From Nitrososphaerota archaeon (lineage in GTDB: Archaea > Thermoproteota > Nitrososphaeria > Nitrososphaerales > UBA57): DNA of 6,072 nucleotides. The notes under the pieces were generated by a model. It ran no database searches and was not told the DNA's origin. It worked only from the letters and a program-made list of their open reading frames with translations. Of this stretch, positions 1 to 4,750 are shown piece after piece. The stretch covers positions 1-6,072 of the forward strand of contig JACPBJ010000086.1 in NCBI GenBank assembly GCA_016180375.1, read 5' to 3'. Within the stretch, counting starts at the first letter, position 1; each line of letters begins with the position of its first letter. The position numbers and the translations under genes are program-made.

Positions 1-24
1 ACCAATCAGAGGGTCTGCATTACT

Positions 25-114
25 TTATGCTACCCCCATCTAGTTTTGTACACGCGCGCGCTTTCATCCCTTTATATACGGGGGGGAAGGGTCATCGTTT
101 ATGCAGGGGCGTGC
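25..114 (+). repeat. Copy A of a ~90-bp promoter-like inverted repeat pair
   Basis: This stretch matches, as an inverted copy, positions 4584-4678. Identical blocks are TAGTTTTGTAC at 41-51 and TTTATATACGGGGGGGA at 71-87; TTATGCTA at 25-32 and TGCAGGGGCG at 102-111 also match. The blocks between them are diverged. TTTATATA at 71-78 is a near-consensus archaeal TATA box, and it predicts transcription starting near 100-102, at an ATG (101-103). That ATG opens a 31-codon frame ending at 194-196. The iscU gene has its own closer TATA box, so this element is not obviously its promoter. It may be a promoter with a tiny gene, a dispersed repeat or a shared regulatory site; function unknown. A small perfect hairpin, GTGCA-GGTA-TGCAC, lies at 173-186. 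Confidence 0.75.
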
Positions 115-226
115 TCTCACCTTTGCATTTTCAAGCTCATTAGCATTTGTTAAACTACTAGGATCTATGCATGTGCAGGTATGCACTACTGCGTAAACAG
201 AACCGCAAACGAGTAATGTAAAAGGG

Positions 227-234
227 ATAAATTA
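227..234 (+). promoter_or_regulatory. TATA box of the iscU operon
   Basis: ATAAATTA is preceded by a purine-rich AAAGGG that could act as the BRE. Its centre lies about 27 bases before the ATG at 258, so the iscU mRNA is predicted to be leaderless. No Shine-Dalgarno sequence precedes that ATG. Confidence 0.55.
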
Positions 235-257
235 CAGTGTTATAACTTAGATCACGA

Positions 258-692
258 ATGAGTACGGTAGGAAGCTTGGGCTACAACGAAACTGTGATGG
301 AACATTTCAGAAACCCAAGAAATATGGGCGAGATTCCAGATCCTGACGCTACAGGAACTGCCGGGAACGAAGCCTGTGGCGACGTGATGACGATGTGCAT
401 GAAAGTTAAGCGCACTAGCTCTAAAGATCCTTTAGACGATATAGTAGAAGATGTCAAAGTTCTGGTCTTTGGTTGTGGCGCTGCAATCGCTTCCAGCTCT
501 GTTGCAACAGAATTGGCAAAGGGGAAGAAGCTCAGAGAAGCGCAGAAAATCTCAAAGGATGATGTCCTGAAAGCTCTAGGAGGGTTGCCTCTCCTGAAAC
601 TCCACTGTTCTGTACTGGCGACGGAAGCTCTGGGAGTTACAATAAATGATTATCTTGCGCGCAAAAAGAAAGGGGCCGTTGATGGAGACTAA
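258..692 (+). CDS. iscU: IscU-type Fe-S cluster assembly scaffold
   Basis: Cytoplasmic scaffold on which [2Fe-2S] clusters are built before transfer to carrier proteins. At 144 aa it is close to the usual IscU length. All hallmark ligands are visible: Cys40 and Asp42 in the NEACGD motif, Cys73 in FGCGAAIASSS, and His116-Cys117 in LHCSVLA. The N-terminal HFRNPRNMGEI segment is the usual IscU start region. The LPPVK chaperone-recognition motif of bacterial IscU is replaced by LPLLK, so HscA-type recognition may differ; no hsc genes are in view. The ATG at 258 is chosen because a TATA box lies about 27 bases upstream. The 3' end overlaps the next gene by 11 bases, which implies translational coupling. 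I am very sure of the family. Confidence 0.95.
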   Translation: MSTVGSLGYNETVMEHFRNPRNMGEIPDPDATGTAGNEACGDVMTMCMKVKRTSSKDPLDDIVEDVKVLVFGCGAAIASSSVATELAKGKKLREAQKISKDDVLKALGGLPLLKLHCSVLATEALGVTINDYLARKKKGAVDGD

Positions 693-1920
693 GCAGATTC
701 TTGAAAGAAGGGTGAATTTGGATTATTCTTCTGGAATGCCTGTTGATCCAGAAGTTTTCGAAGCGATGAAACCTTACTTTATTGAGAAATATGGTAATCC
801 ATCCTCTTTGCACTACTTGGGGGCTGAAGCAAGAAAAGCGTTGGAGGATGCCTATGTTGAGGTTGGAGGGTTGATTGGTGTAGAGCTCCCTGATAGGGAA
901 ATTTGCTTTACTTCTGGTGCAACAGAGTCGAATAACCTTGCCATCAAAGGAGTCGCGTTAAGAAATCGAAAGAAAGGCGATCATGTCGTCATCTCTGCGA
1001 TTGAGCATATCTCCGTAATCAATACTACAAAGTACCTTCAGAGGCTAGGGTTCAGGGTTACCAAGGTTCCCGTAGATTCTTACGGCACGGTCGATGTCAA
1101 GGTTTTCGAGTCTTCCTTAACTCAGGGAACCGTGCTTGCTTCGATAACTTACGCAAATAACGAAATAGGAACGATTCAGCCAATAAAAGAAATCGGGAGA
1201 ATAGCAAAAGAGAAGGGCATTCCGCTTCACGTTGATGGTACTGCGGCTGTGGGGAAGGTTCCTATTAATGTGGATGAAGAGCATATTGACCTGCTGACAG
1301 TATCTTCTAATGACATGTACGGTCCAAAAGGTGTAGGAGCACTATACATCAGGGAGGGCACTCTAGTTGAGCCTATAATTCATGGAGGAGGGCAGCAGAG
1401 AGGATTAAGATCAGGCTCAGAAAACATGCCCGGAATTGTAGGAATCGGAAAAGCTAGCGAGCTTACAAAGAGTAGGATGCCAGAGGAGAGAAAATATCTT
1501 GAAACTCTGCGAGATAGGCTGAGTAAAGGCATTCTGAACAGTGCCGGGGAGATTTATCTCCATGGACATCCAACTCATAGGCTTCCTAGCAATACGGTTG
1601 TAAGGATCTTTGGCGTTGAGGGCGAGTCAGTAATCATGGAACTTGATAGAAGGGGTGTAGCTGCTTCAACGGGTTCTGCCTGTGCATCAAAGAATCTCGA
1701 ACCATCACATGTACTTGCTGCAATCGGGTTGAATGAGATTGAGAGGCACGGCGTCATCCAATTCACTCTAAGCAGGCTGAACACGAAGGAGCACGTAGAT
1801 TACGTGCTTTCTGTGCTACCTGAGATAACAAAGAAATTGAGGGATTTATCGCCAGTCTGGAAGTTCAGAGATCGACTGCCTGAGTTGTACAAACCACATC
1901 AACATGAGTCGCACGAATAA
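682..1920 (+). CDS. iscS: IscS/NifS-family protein lacking the PLP lysine
   Basis: A class V aminotransferase-fold protein (412 aa from this start), homologous to cysteine desulfurase along its whole length. Conserved features are SGATESNN, His109 in the IEHISVI motif, Asp185 in the HVD motif, the HGGG-RSG segment, and the catalytic Cys334 in STGSACAS. The residues expected to be His-Lys before YGPKG are Asn210-Asp211 (codons AAT GAC, 1309-1314), so the Schiff-base lysine is missing. The usual Gln near HVDATQ is Ala188, and the N-terminal ATT motif is SGM. From memory, A. fulgidus IscS has the same SSND-YGPKG arrangement, lacks desulfurase activity and supplies a Cys ligand to the IscU-bound cluster; the same role is my inference here. 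Start 682 follows AGGGG by six bases and overlaps iscU by 11 bases. An in-frame ATG at 646 is less likely. Confidence 0.93.
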   Translation: METKQILERRVNLDYSSGMPVDPEVFEAMKPYFIEKYGNPSSLHYLGAEARKALEDAYVEVGGLIGVELPDREICFTSGATESNNLAIKGVALRNRKKGDHVVISAIEHISVINTTKYLQRLGFRVTKVPVDSYGTVDVKVFESSLTQGTVLASITYANNEIGTIQPIKEIGRIAKEKGIPLHVDGTAAVGKVPINVDEEHIDLLTVSSNDMYGPKGVGALYIREGTLVEPIIHGGGQQRGLRSGSENMPGIVGIGKASELTKSRMPEERKYLETLRDRLSKGILNSAGEIYLHGHPTHRLPSNTVVRIFGVEGESVIMELDRRGVAASTGSACASKNLEPSHVLAAIGLNEIERHGVIQFTLSRLNTKEHVDYVLSVLPEITKKLRDLSPVWKFRDRLPELYKPHQHESHE

Positions 1921-1921
1921 C

Positions 1922-2221
1922 ATGTCAAAACTGGAGGAATTGAAGAAATCCCTACTCTACAACAGTGTTCACGATATCTGGTTCGCCATTTGTGAGGAGA
2001 AGGGTTGGCACTGGTTCGACCTTGCAGCGCTCAAGAAATTTATCCAATTTCTAAAGGCTAACAGCATTCAGATTAGAATGCTCCCAGTCTGTCCAACCGG
2101 GACAGGAGAGAAGGCGGAATTTGCCAAGAAGATCTCTGCGCTGCTTGGTGATCCGAATAAGAGCTTCGTGATAAGAACCGATGATGCGAATATAGTGAAG
2201 GTAAGAAGTTTCAAGAAATAG
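1922..2221 (+). CDS. Small protein of unknown function coupled to the isc genes
   Basis: I do not recognise this family. The frame encodes 99 aa from ATG 1922, or 105 aa from ATG 1904, which would overlap iscS by 17 bases. I prefer 1922 because it begins one base after the iscS stop, typical of coupled operon genes, and no ribosome-binding site favours either start. The protein is basic, with no signal peptide or membrane segment. An amphipathic N-terminal half (MSKLEELKKSLL, then a Trp-rich DIWFAICEEKGWHWFD stretch) precedes a second half with LPVCPTGTGEK and a C-terminal basic tail. Two cysteines, one in AICEEKG and one in LPVCPTG, are possible metal or redox residues, though no CxxC is present. 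Its position suggests a link to the IscU/IscS pair; that is inference. The stop codon overlaps the target duplication of the MITE-like insertion. Confidence 0.8.
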   Translation: MSKLEELKKSLLYNSVHDIWFAICEEKGWHWFDLAALKKFIQFLKANSIQIRMLPVCPTGTGEKAEFAKKISALLGDPNKSFVIRTDDANIVKVRSFKK

Positions 2222-2227
2222 AATAGG

Positions 2228-2249
2228 GGTTCTGGTAACTCTTCGAGAG
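2228..2249 (+). repeat. Left terminal inverted repeat of the MITE-like element
   Basis: These 22 bases are the exact reverse complement of 2360-2381. A degenerate extension to 2272 matches the opposite arm at about half its positions, and most of its differences are transitions. Confidence 0.95.
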
Positions 2250-2359
2250 ATCCGTTTATCCGCTTTTTATACCCCCCTCTAGGCCTAGTCAAAACGATAG
2301 GGGGTCTATGCTCAGAGTACCCTGTTGGCAGAAACTGTATAAAAGTGGTACAAGGAAAC

Positions 2360-2381
2360 CTCTCGAAGAGTTACCAGAACC
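2360..2381 (-). repeat. Right terminal inverted repeat of the MITE-like element
   Basis: Exact reverse complement of 2228-2249, immediately followed by the second AGAATAGG target copy at 2382-2389. The degenerate inner extension runs back to 2337. Confidence 0.95.
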
Positions 2382-2395
2382 AGAATAGGAAACAG

Positions 2396-2403
2396 TTAAT
2401 ATA
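2396..2403 (+). promoter_or_regulatory. TATA box of the iscA-like gene
   Basis: TTAATATA, preceded by purine-rich GGAAACAG, is centred about 27 bases before ATG 2427 and predicts a leaderless transcript. It lies seven bases beyond the MITE target duplication, so the insertion left it intact while separating it from the upstream genes. Confidence 0.65.
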
Positions 2404-2426
2404 ACGGATGTAATATCAAAGCACAT

Positions 2427-2771
2427 ATGATGCAGCAACAGAAACTGATTACTATTACAGACAAGGCTGTTACAAAGGTTAAGGAATTCGTTGCGAGCGA
2501 AGGCAAGCAGGCAGCAGGGCTTCGCGTTTATGTCGCCGGAGGAGGCTGCTCAGGCCTTACATATGGTATGGCGCTTGAGGATACACCAAGCGAGGAGGAT
2601 ATTGTTATAGAACAGAATGGCTTGAAAGTCTTCGTCGACCCAGCAAGCGCAAAGTACCTGAAGGGCAGCCAACTTGATTATTTGGAGACTCTCGAGGCTT
2701 CTGGATTCAAGATTAACAATCCCAATGTAGTGTCGACTTGTGGCTGCGGTCATTCATTCCAGACTGGTTAA
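2427..2771 (+). CDS. iscA: A-type Fe-S carrier (IscA/ErpA/HesB family)
   Basis: A cytoplasmic carrier that receives Fe-S clusters from a scaffold such as IscU and passes them to apo-proteins. The 114-aa length fits the family. The three cluster-binding cysteines are present: Cys41 in GGGCSG, and Cys105 and Cys107 in the C-terminal CGCGHSF motif. The N-terminal ITITDKAV start and the VFVDPAS segment are also typical. Tandem ATGs at 2427 and 2430 could both serve; the TATA box at 2396-2403 favours 2427 with a leaderless mRNA. The gene follows iscU and the iscS homologue but is separated from them by the MITE-like element, and its own promoter makes it independent. IscA, ErpA and SufA cannot be told apart from sequence alone. 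Confidence 0.93.
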   Translation: MMQQQKLITITDKAVTKVKEFVASEGKQAAGLRVYVAGGGCSGLTYGMALEDTPSEEDIVIEQNGLKVFVDPASAKYLKGSQLDYLETLEASGFKINNPNVVSTCGCGHSFQTG

Positions 2772-2775
2772 CACC

Positions 2776-2798
2776 CTCGAAGATAGCGAGTTTATTTT
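2776..2798 (+). terminator. Possible weak terminator after the iscA-like gene
   Basis: A short CTCG/CGAG stem (2776-2779 with 2787-2790) is followed directly by TTTATTTT. The stem is only 4 bp and the T-rich stretch runs into the TATA box of the next gene, so this may simply be promoter sequence. Confidence 0.3.
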
Positions 2799-2802
2799 AA
2801 TA
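2795..2802 (+). promoter_or_regulatory. TATA box of the phosphatase gene
   Basis: TTTTAATA is centred about 27 bases before ATG 2826, which predicts a leaderless mRNA starting at or next to the ATG. Confidence 0.6.
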
Positions 2803-2825
2803 ACCTCCACTGTAAAGTATAACTG

Positions 2826-3329
2826 ATGAGCGCTGTGGGTAACAAATACAGAAGACTTTACGGAAGGACATTCTCAAAGCCCACAAACTTTGGCTGGGTG
2901 GTTCAAGGAGAACTAGCAGGCTCAGGGATGCCATTTACGACCAAGGAAGTTGAGTTTTATCTCTCTCAGGGCATCGGGTCGGTATTGAGCCTGACTGAAG
3001 ACTCTCCCCCTAAGCAGTGGTTTCAGGATTTGGGACTAATGCACAAACACGTACCAATTGTGAACCATACAAACCCGTCAATAGAGCAACTGGAGGATGC
3101 CGTTGCATTCATAGATAGTTCTTTGAAAGAGAATAAGCCTGTAGTAGTTCACTGCCATGCTGGGCAAGGAAGAACAGGTACGATAATTGCTGCTTACCTG
3201 ATAGCTAGGAAGAGCATAGAGCCAAAGGATGTGATAAAGATGCTCAGAGACATGCGTCCCGGCTCTGTCGAAATTGGGCAAGAACCATCGCTTTACGAAT
3301 TTCACATGAAACTGAACGGAAAGCAATAG
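2826..3329 (+). CDS. DUSP23/VHZ-like dual-specificity protein phosphatase
   Basis: A cysteine-based phosphatase acting on phospho-Tyr or phospho-Ser/Thr, predicted to be cytoplasmic (167 aa). The P-loop HCHAGQGRTGT holds the nucleophile Cys110 and the phosphate-binding Arg116, matching CX5R. Other segments resemble human DUSP23 (VHZ) closely: the N-terminal NFGWV...GELAGSGMP, the middle SVLSLTEDSPP, and RPGSVE after the P-loop. The loop that normally carries the general-acid Asp reads VPIVNHTNPS, so by my by-eye alignment Asn80 may occupy that place. That could lower activity or mean the acid comes from elsewhere, perhaps the Glu of RPGSVE. Natural substrates are unknown. It has its own TATA box and ends 33 bases before the next gene. 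Confidence 0.88.
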   Translation: MSAVGNKYRRLYGRTFSKPTNFGWVVQGELAGSGMPFTTKEVEFYLSQGIGSVLSLTEDSPPKQWFQDLGLMHKHVPIVNHTNPSIEQLEDAVAFIDSSLKENKPVVVHCHAGQGRTGTIIAAYLIARKSIEPKDVIKMLRDMRPGSVEIGQEPSLYEFHMKLNGKQ

Positions 3330-3330
3330 G

Positions 3331-3338
3331 TCTTAAAT
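3331..3338 (+). promoter_or_regulatory. TATA box of the adenosyltransferase gene
   Basis: TCTTAAAT is centred about 27-28 bases before the TTG at 3363. This spacing is what supports TTG as the start codon, with a leaderless mRNA. Confidence 0.5.
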
Positions 3339-3362
3339 CCCTATACAATACACCAAAAGCAG

Positions 3363-3920
3363 TTGAAGATCTATACGCGCACTGGCGACAAGGGCGAAAC
3401 AGGCCTTTTCGGTGCTGGGAGAGTAAGCAAAGCATCTCTACGTGTGGAAGCGTATGGAGAAGTTGATGAAACCAATTCTCACATTGGCTTAGTGCGCTCT
3501 TTTACAAAAGATCGCAAGCTGTCATCAATGCTAGGAGGAATACAAGCTGATCTCTTTGTACTTGGGTCCGACCTTGCAACTCCATTGGATTCGCCCTCTA
3601 GGAAAAAAGTGCCGAAAATAACTGCAAGAGATATCAAGAGGTTGGAGAAGATCATAGATCAGGTTGAAGGGGAGCTCGAGCCTCTTCGCAAATTTGTTCT
3701 CCCTGCCGGCTCGCAAACCGCTTCTCTATTGCATGTTGCAAGAACCGTCTGCAGAAGAGCTGAACGAAGAATTGTCGCTCTGAAAGAGAAGGAGGAAGTA
3801 AACGAGCAGTGCCTGATTTATCTTAACAGGCTATCAGACCTGCTCTTTGTCTTGGCTAGACTCGCGAACAAGCGTGCAAAAGTTAGGGATGTCGAGTGGG
3901 AGCTAAAGAAATTGACATAA
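3363..3920 (+). CDS. ATP:cob(I)alamin adenosyltransferase, PduO type
   Basis: Transfers the 5'-deoxyadenosyl group of ATP to cob(I)alamin to make adenosylcobalamin, the cofactor of enzymes such as methylmalonyl-CoA mutase and class II ribonucleotide reductase. The 185-aa protein has the family's ATP-binding N-terminus (IYTRTGDKGETGLFGAGRV, residues 3-21), EAYGEVDETNSHIG at 29-42, the central CRRAERR at 130-136, and the C-terminal VNEQCLIYLNRLSDLLFVLAR at 146-166. Members normally act as cytoplasmic trimers. The start is the unusual codon TTG, placed exactly where MKIYTRTGDKG would begin and about 27 bases after a TATA box; no ATG fits the conserved N-terminus. No other cobalamin genes are in view. 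Confidence 0.93.
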   Translation: MKIYTRTGDKGETGLFGAGRVSKASLRVEAYGEVDETNSHIGLVRSFTKDRKLSSMLGGIQADLFVLGSDLATPLDSPSRKKVPKITARDIKRLEKIIDQVEGELEPLRKFVLPAGSQTASLLHVARTVCRRAERRIVALKEKEEVNEQCLIYLNRLSDLLFVLARLANKRAKVRDVEWELKKLT

Positions 3921-4002
3921 ACGCGAATCTCCATCTCTTAACCAAATATCCCAGACAGAAGGGACATAGTCGACCCATGTGCGCTTGCAGAACTGAAATA
4001 TA

Positions 4003-4008
4003 TTTTTT
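4003..4008 (+). terminator. T6 tract, candidate terminator
   Basis: An uninterrupted run of six T on the + strand (within TATATTTTTTCTAT) lies between the convergent adenosyltransferase and thioredoxin genes. Archaeal transcription commonly ends at T-rich tracts. There is no clear hairpin. Confidence 0.4.
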
Positions 4009-4022
4009 CTATCCTCGGCTAG

Positions 4023-4430
4023 CTATGAAATGTGCTTCTGGATTAGGCGTTCGAGTCCAGGTTCTCCGACAGCTCCAACTACAGTATCTATGACCTGTCC
4101 GTTCTTGAAGACTACAAAGGTAGGGATTGAAAATATTCCTAGACCAGTTGAACCCTGAGGATTTTCATCGACATTAAGCCTTCCAAAAACCATCTTTCCT
4201 GCGTATTTCTTTGCTAGTTTCTCAAATATTGGATGCATGACTCTACATGGCCCGCACCACTCAGCCCAAAAATCGATTATTGTTGGGGTTGCATTTGCAG
4301 TCACTTTTCGAAAATCTGCGTCTGTAACAATTACTGACCCTTGCTGAGTTTCCACTTTCACGCCTCCCTTCTGCATTTCAAGCATCTTCCTCTGCATGAT
4401 TCTCTGTAGTTCTGCATCTTCCAAACTCAC
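4023..4430 (-). CDS. trxA: Thioredoxin with charged N-terminal extension
   Basis: A cytoplasmic disulfide reductase, 135 aa against about 105 for a plain thioredoxin. The thioredoxin fold begins near residue 33. It carries the active site WCGPC (Trp58, Cys59, Cys62), the preceding DFWAEW strand, the cis-proline in SIPTF (Pro103), and the KNG turn (109-111). The first 25 or so residues (MSLEDAELQRIMQRKMLEMQ) form a charged, methionine-rich helix without signal-peptide character, perhaps a partner-binding or coiled-coil segment. The start is GTG at 4430, supported by a TATA box about 26 bases upstream on the same strand. The gene is convergent with the adenosyltransferase. Reductant could come from an NADPH- or ferredoxin-linked thioredoxin reductase, neither of which is present here. 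Confidence 0.93.
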   Translation of the reverse strand: MSLEDAELQRIMQRKMLEMQKGGVKVETQQGSVIVTDADFRKVTANATPTIIDFWAEWCGPCRVMHPIFEKLAKKYAGKMVFGRLNVDENPQGSTGLGIFSIPTFVVFKNGQVIDTVVGAVGEPGLERLIQKHIS

Positions 4431-4451
4431 GCAAAAGAGCTATAATTTACT

Positions 4452-4459
4452 ATATTTAA
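4452..4459 (-). promoter_or_regulatory. TATA box of the thioredoxin gene
   Basis: Reads TTAAATAT on the - strand and is centred about 26 bases before the GTG at 4430. The transcript is predicted to be leaderless, so copy B of the repeat, further upstream, is not the nearest promoter for thioredoxin. Confidence 0.6.
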
Positions 4460-4460
4460 G

Positions 4461-4583
4461 CGTGGATACTTGTAGTTGCACAGTATTGCATGTAAGGGTC
4501 ATTGGATGTTTGCAATATGGAGAAAAGAGCTGTACACAAGAATTTTATTCTTTGCGTATATAGCTCATGGTTCTGTCGAATAG
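4461..4583. other. Intergenic spacer upstream of thioredoxin
   Basis: No coding frame was recognised here, apart from the 3' half of the possible 10-codon frame described under copy B. An inverted repeat TATTGCA/TGCAATA lies at 4484-4490 and 4511-4517. AAAAGAGCT occurs at 4523-4531 and again at 4433-4441, 90 bp apart, around the thioredoxin promoter. Either could be a regulator site, but both are short enough to arise by chance. Confidence 0.3.
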
Positions 4584-4678
4584 GCGCGCCCCTGCACAAA
4601 AGATGGCCCCTCCCCCCCGTATATAAATCGAGGAAAGCATGCCTCTGCGTACAAAACTAAGACGAGGGAGTAGCATAA
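4584..4678 (-). repeat. Copy B of the ~90-bp promoter-like inverted repeat pair
   Basis: Read on the - strand, this copy aligns with 25-114. TAGTTTTGTAC is at 4649-4659, TTTATATA at 4620-4627 is followed by C and seven G (4612-4618), and TGCAGGGGCG is at 4587-4596. The spacing between the first two blocks is 32 bases, against 30 in copy A. The TATA box points to a - strand start near 4597, where GTG opens a 10-codon frame (4565-4597). Its first codons after the start, CAG GGG CGC GCC, encode the same QGRA as copy A, differing only at third positions. The two copies face each other and enclose all genes from iscU to thioredoxin. Role unknown. Confidence 0.75.
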
Positions 4679-4730
4679 GGCAAGAAATCGGAAAAACCGG
4701 AGGTTACTTTCTAAAGATCTGGGGTTCTGT

Positions 4731-4750
4731 AAAGATCAAAAGAGAAAATA
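4731..4750 (-). terminator. T-rich tract after the methyltransferase
   Basis: Immediately downstream of the methyltransferase stop, the - strand reads ATTTTCTCTTTTGATCTTT, a T-rich run of the kind archaeal RNA polymerase terminates in. There is no hairpin. TAAAGATC is repeated at 4711-4718 and 4731-4738. Confidence 0.35.

Larger units (their letters stand above)
2220..2389. mobile_element. MITE-like element with 8-bp target duplication
   Basis: The element proper spans 2228-2381 (154 bp). Its ends are perfect 22-bp inverted repeats, 2228-2249 and 2360-2381, each beginning GGTTCTGGTAACTC at its outer edge. They are flanked by identical direct repeats AGAATAGG at 2220-2227 and 2382-2389, which is the signature of transposition. 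Inner parts of both arms still align out to 45 bp, ending in TTTTATAC at the same distance on each side. The interior has no coding frame. It contains the palindrome CTAGGCCTAG (2279-2288) inside a possible CCCCCT/AGGGGG stem (2273-2278 with 2299-2304). The 8-bp duplication and GGTTCTG ends recall IS6-type elements, but the parent transposase is not in view. Removing the element and one duplication leaves 43 bp between the flanking genes. Confidence 0.9.

Noticed and set aside
1309..1314. Missing IscS lysine as a sequencing error or pseudogene
   Set aside because: The frame is intact on both sides, the change involves adjacent codons, and the accompanying Ala188 fits a real IscS subfamily that I recall from A. 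fulgidus.
1575..1784. Antisense open frame within iscS
   Set aside because: It lies opposite a strongly conserved coding region, resembles no known protein and has no promoter; it is a shadow of the real gene.
2228..2381. The inverted repeat as a transcription terminator or CRISPR unit
   Set aside because: The exact 8-bp flanking duplication points to insertion; the arms are 110 bp apart and there is no repeat array.
3896..4093. 65-codon + strand frame between the adenosyltransferase and thioredoxin
   Set aside because: It overlaps the ends of both convergent genes, has a low-complexity, unfamiliar translation and no promoter.
25..4678. The A/B repeats as terminal repeats of a 4.6-kb transposon
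   Set aside because: The enclosed genes are housekeeping-like, there is no transposase, and no target duplication is apparent at the outer edges. Kept only as one of several options.
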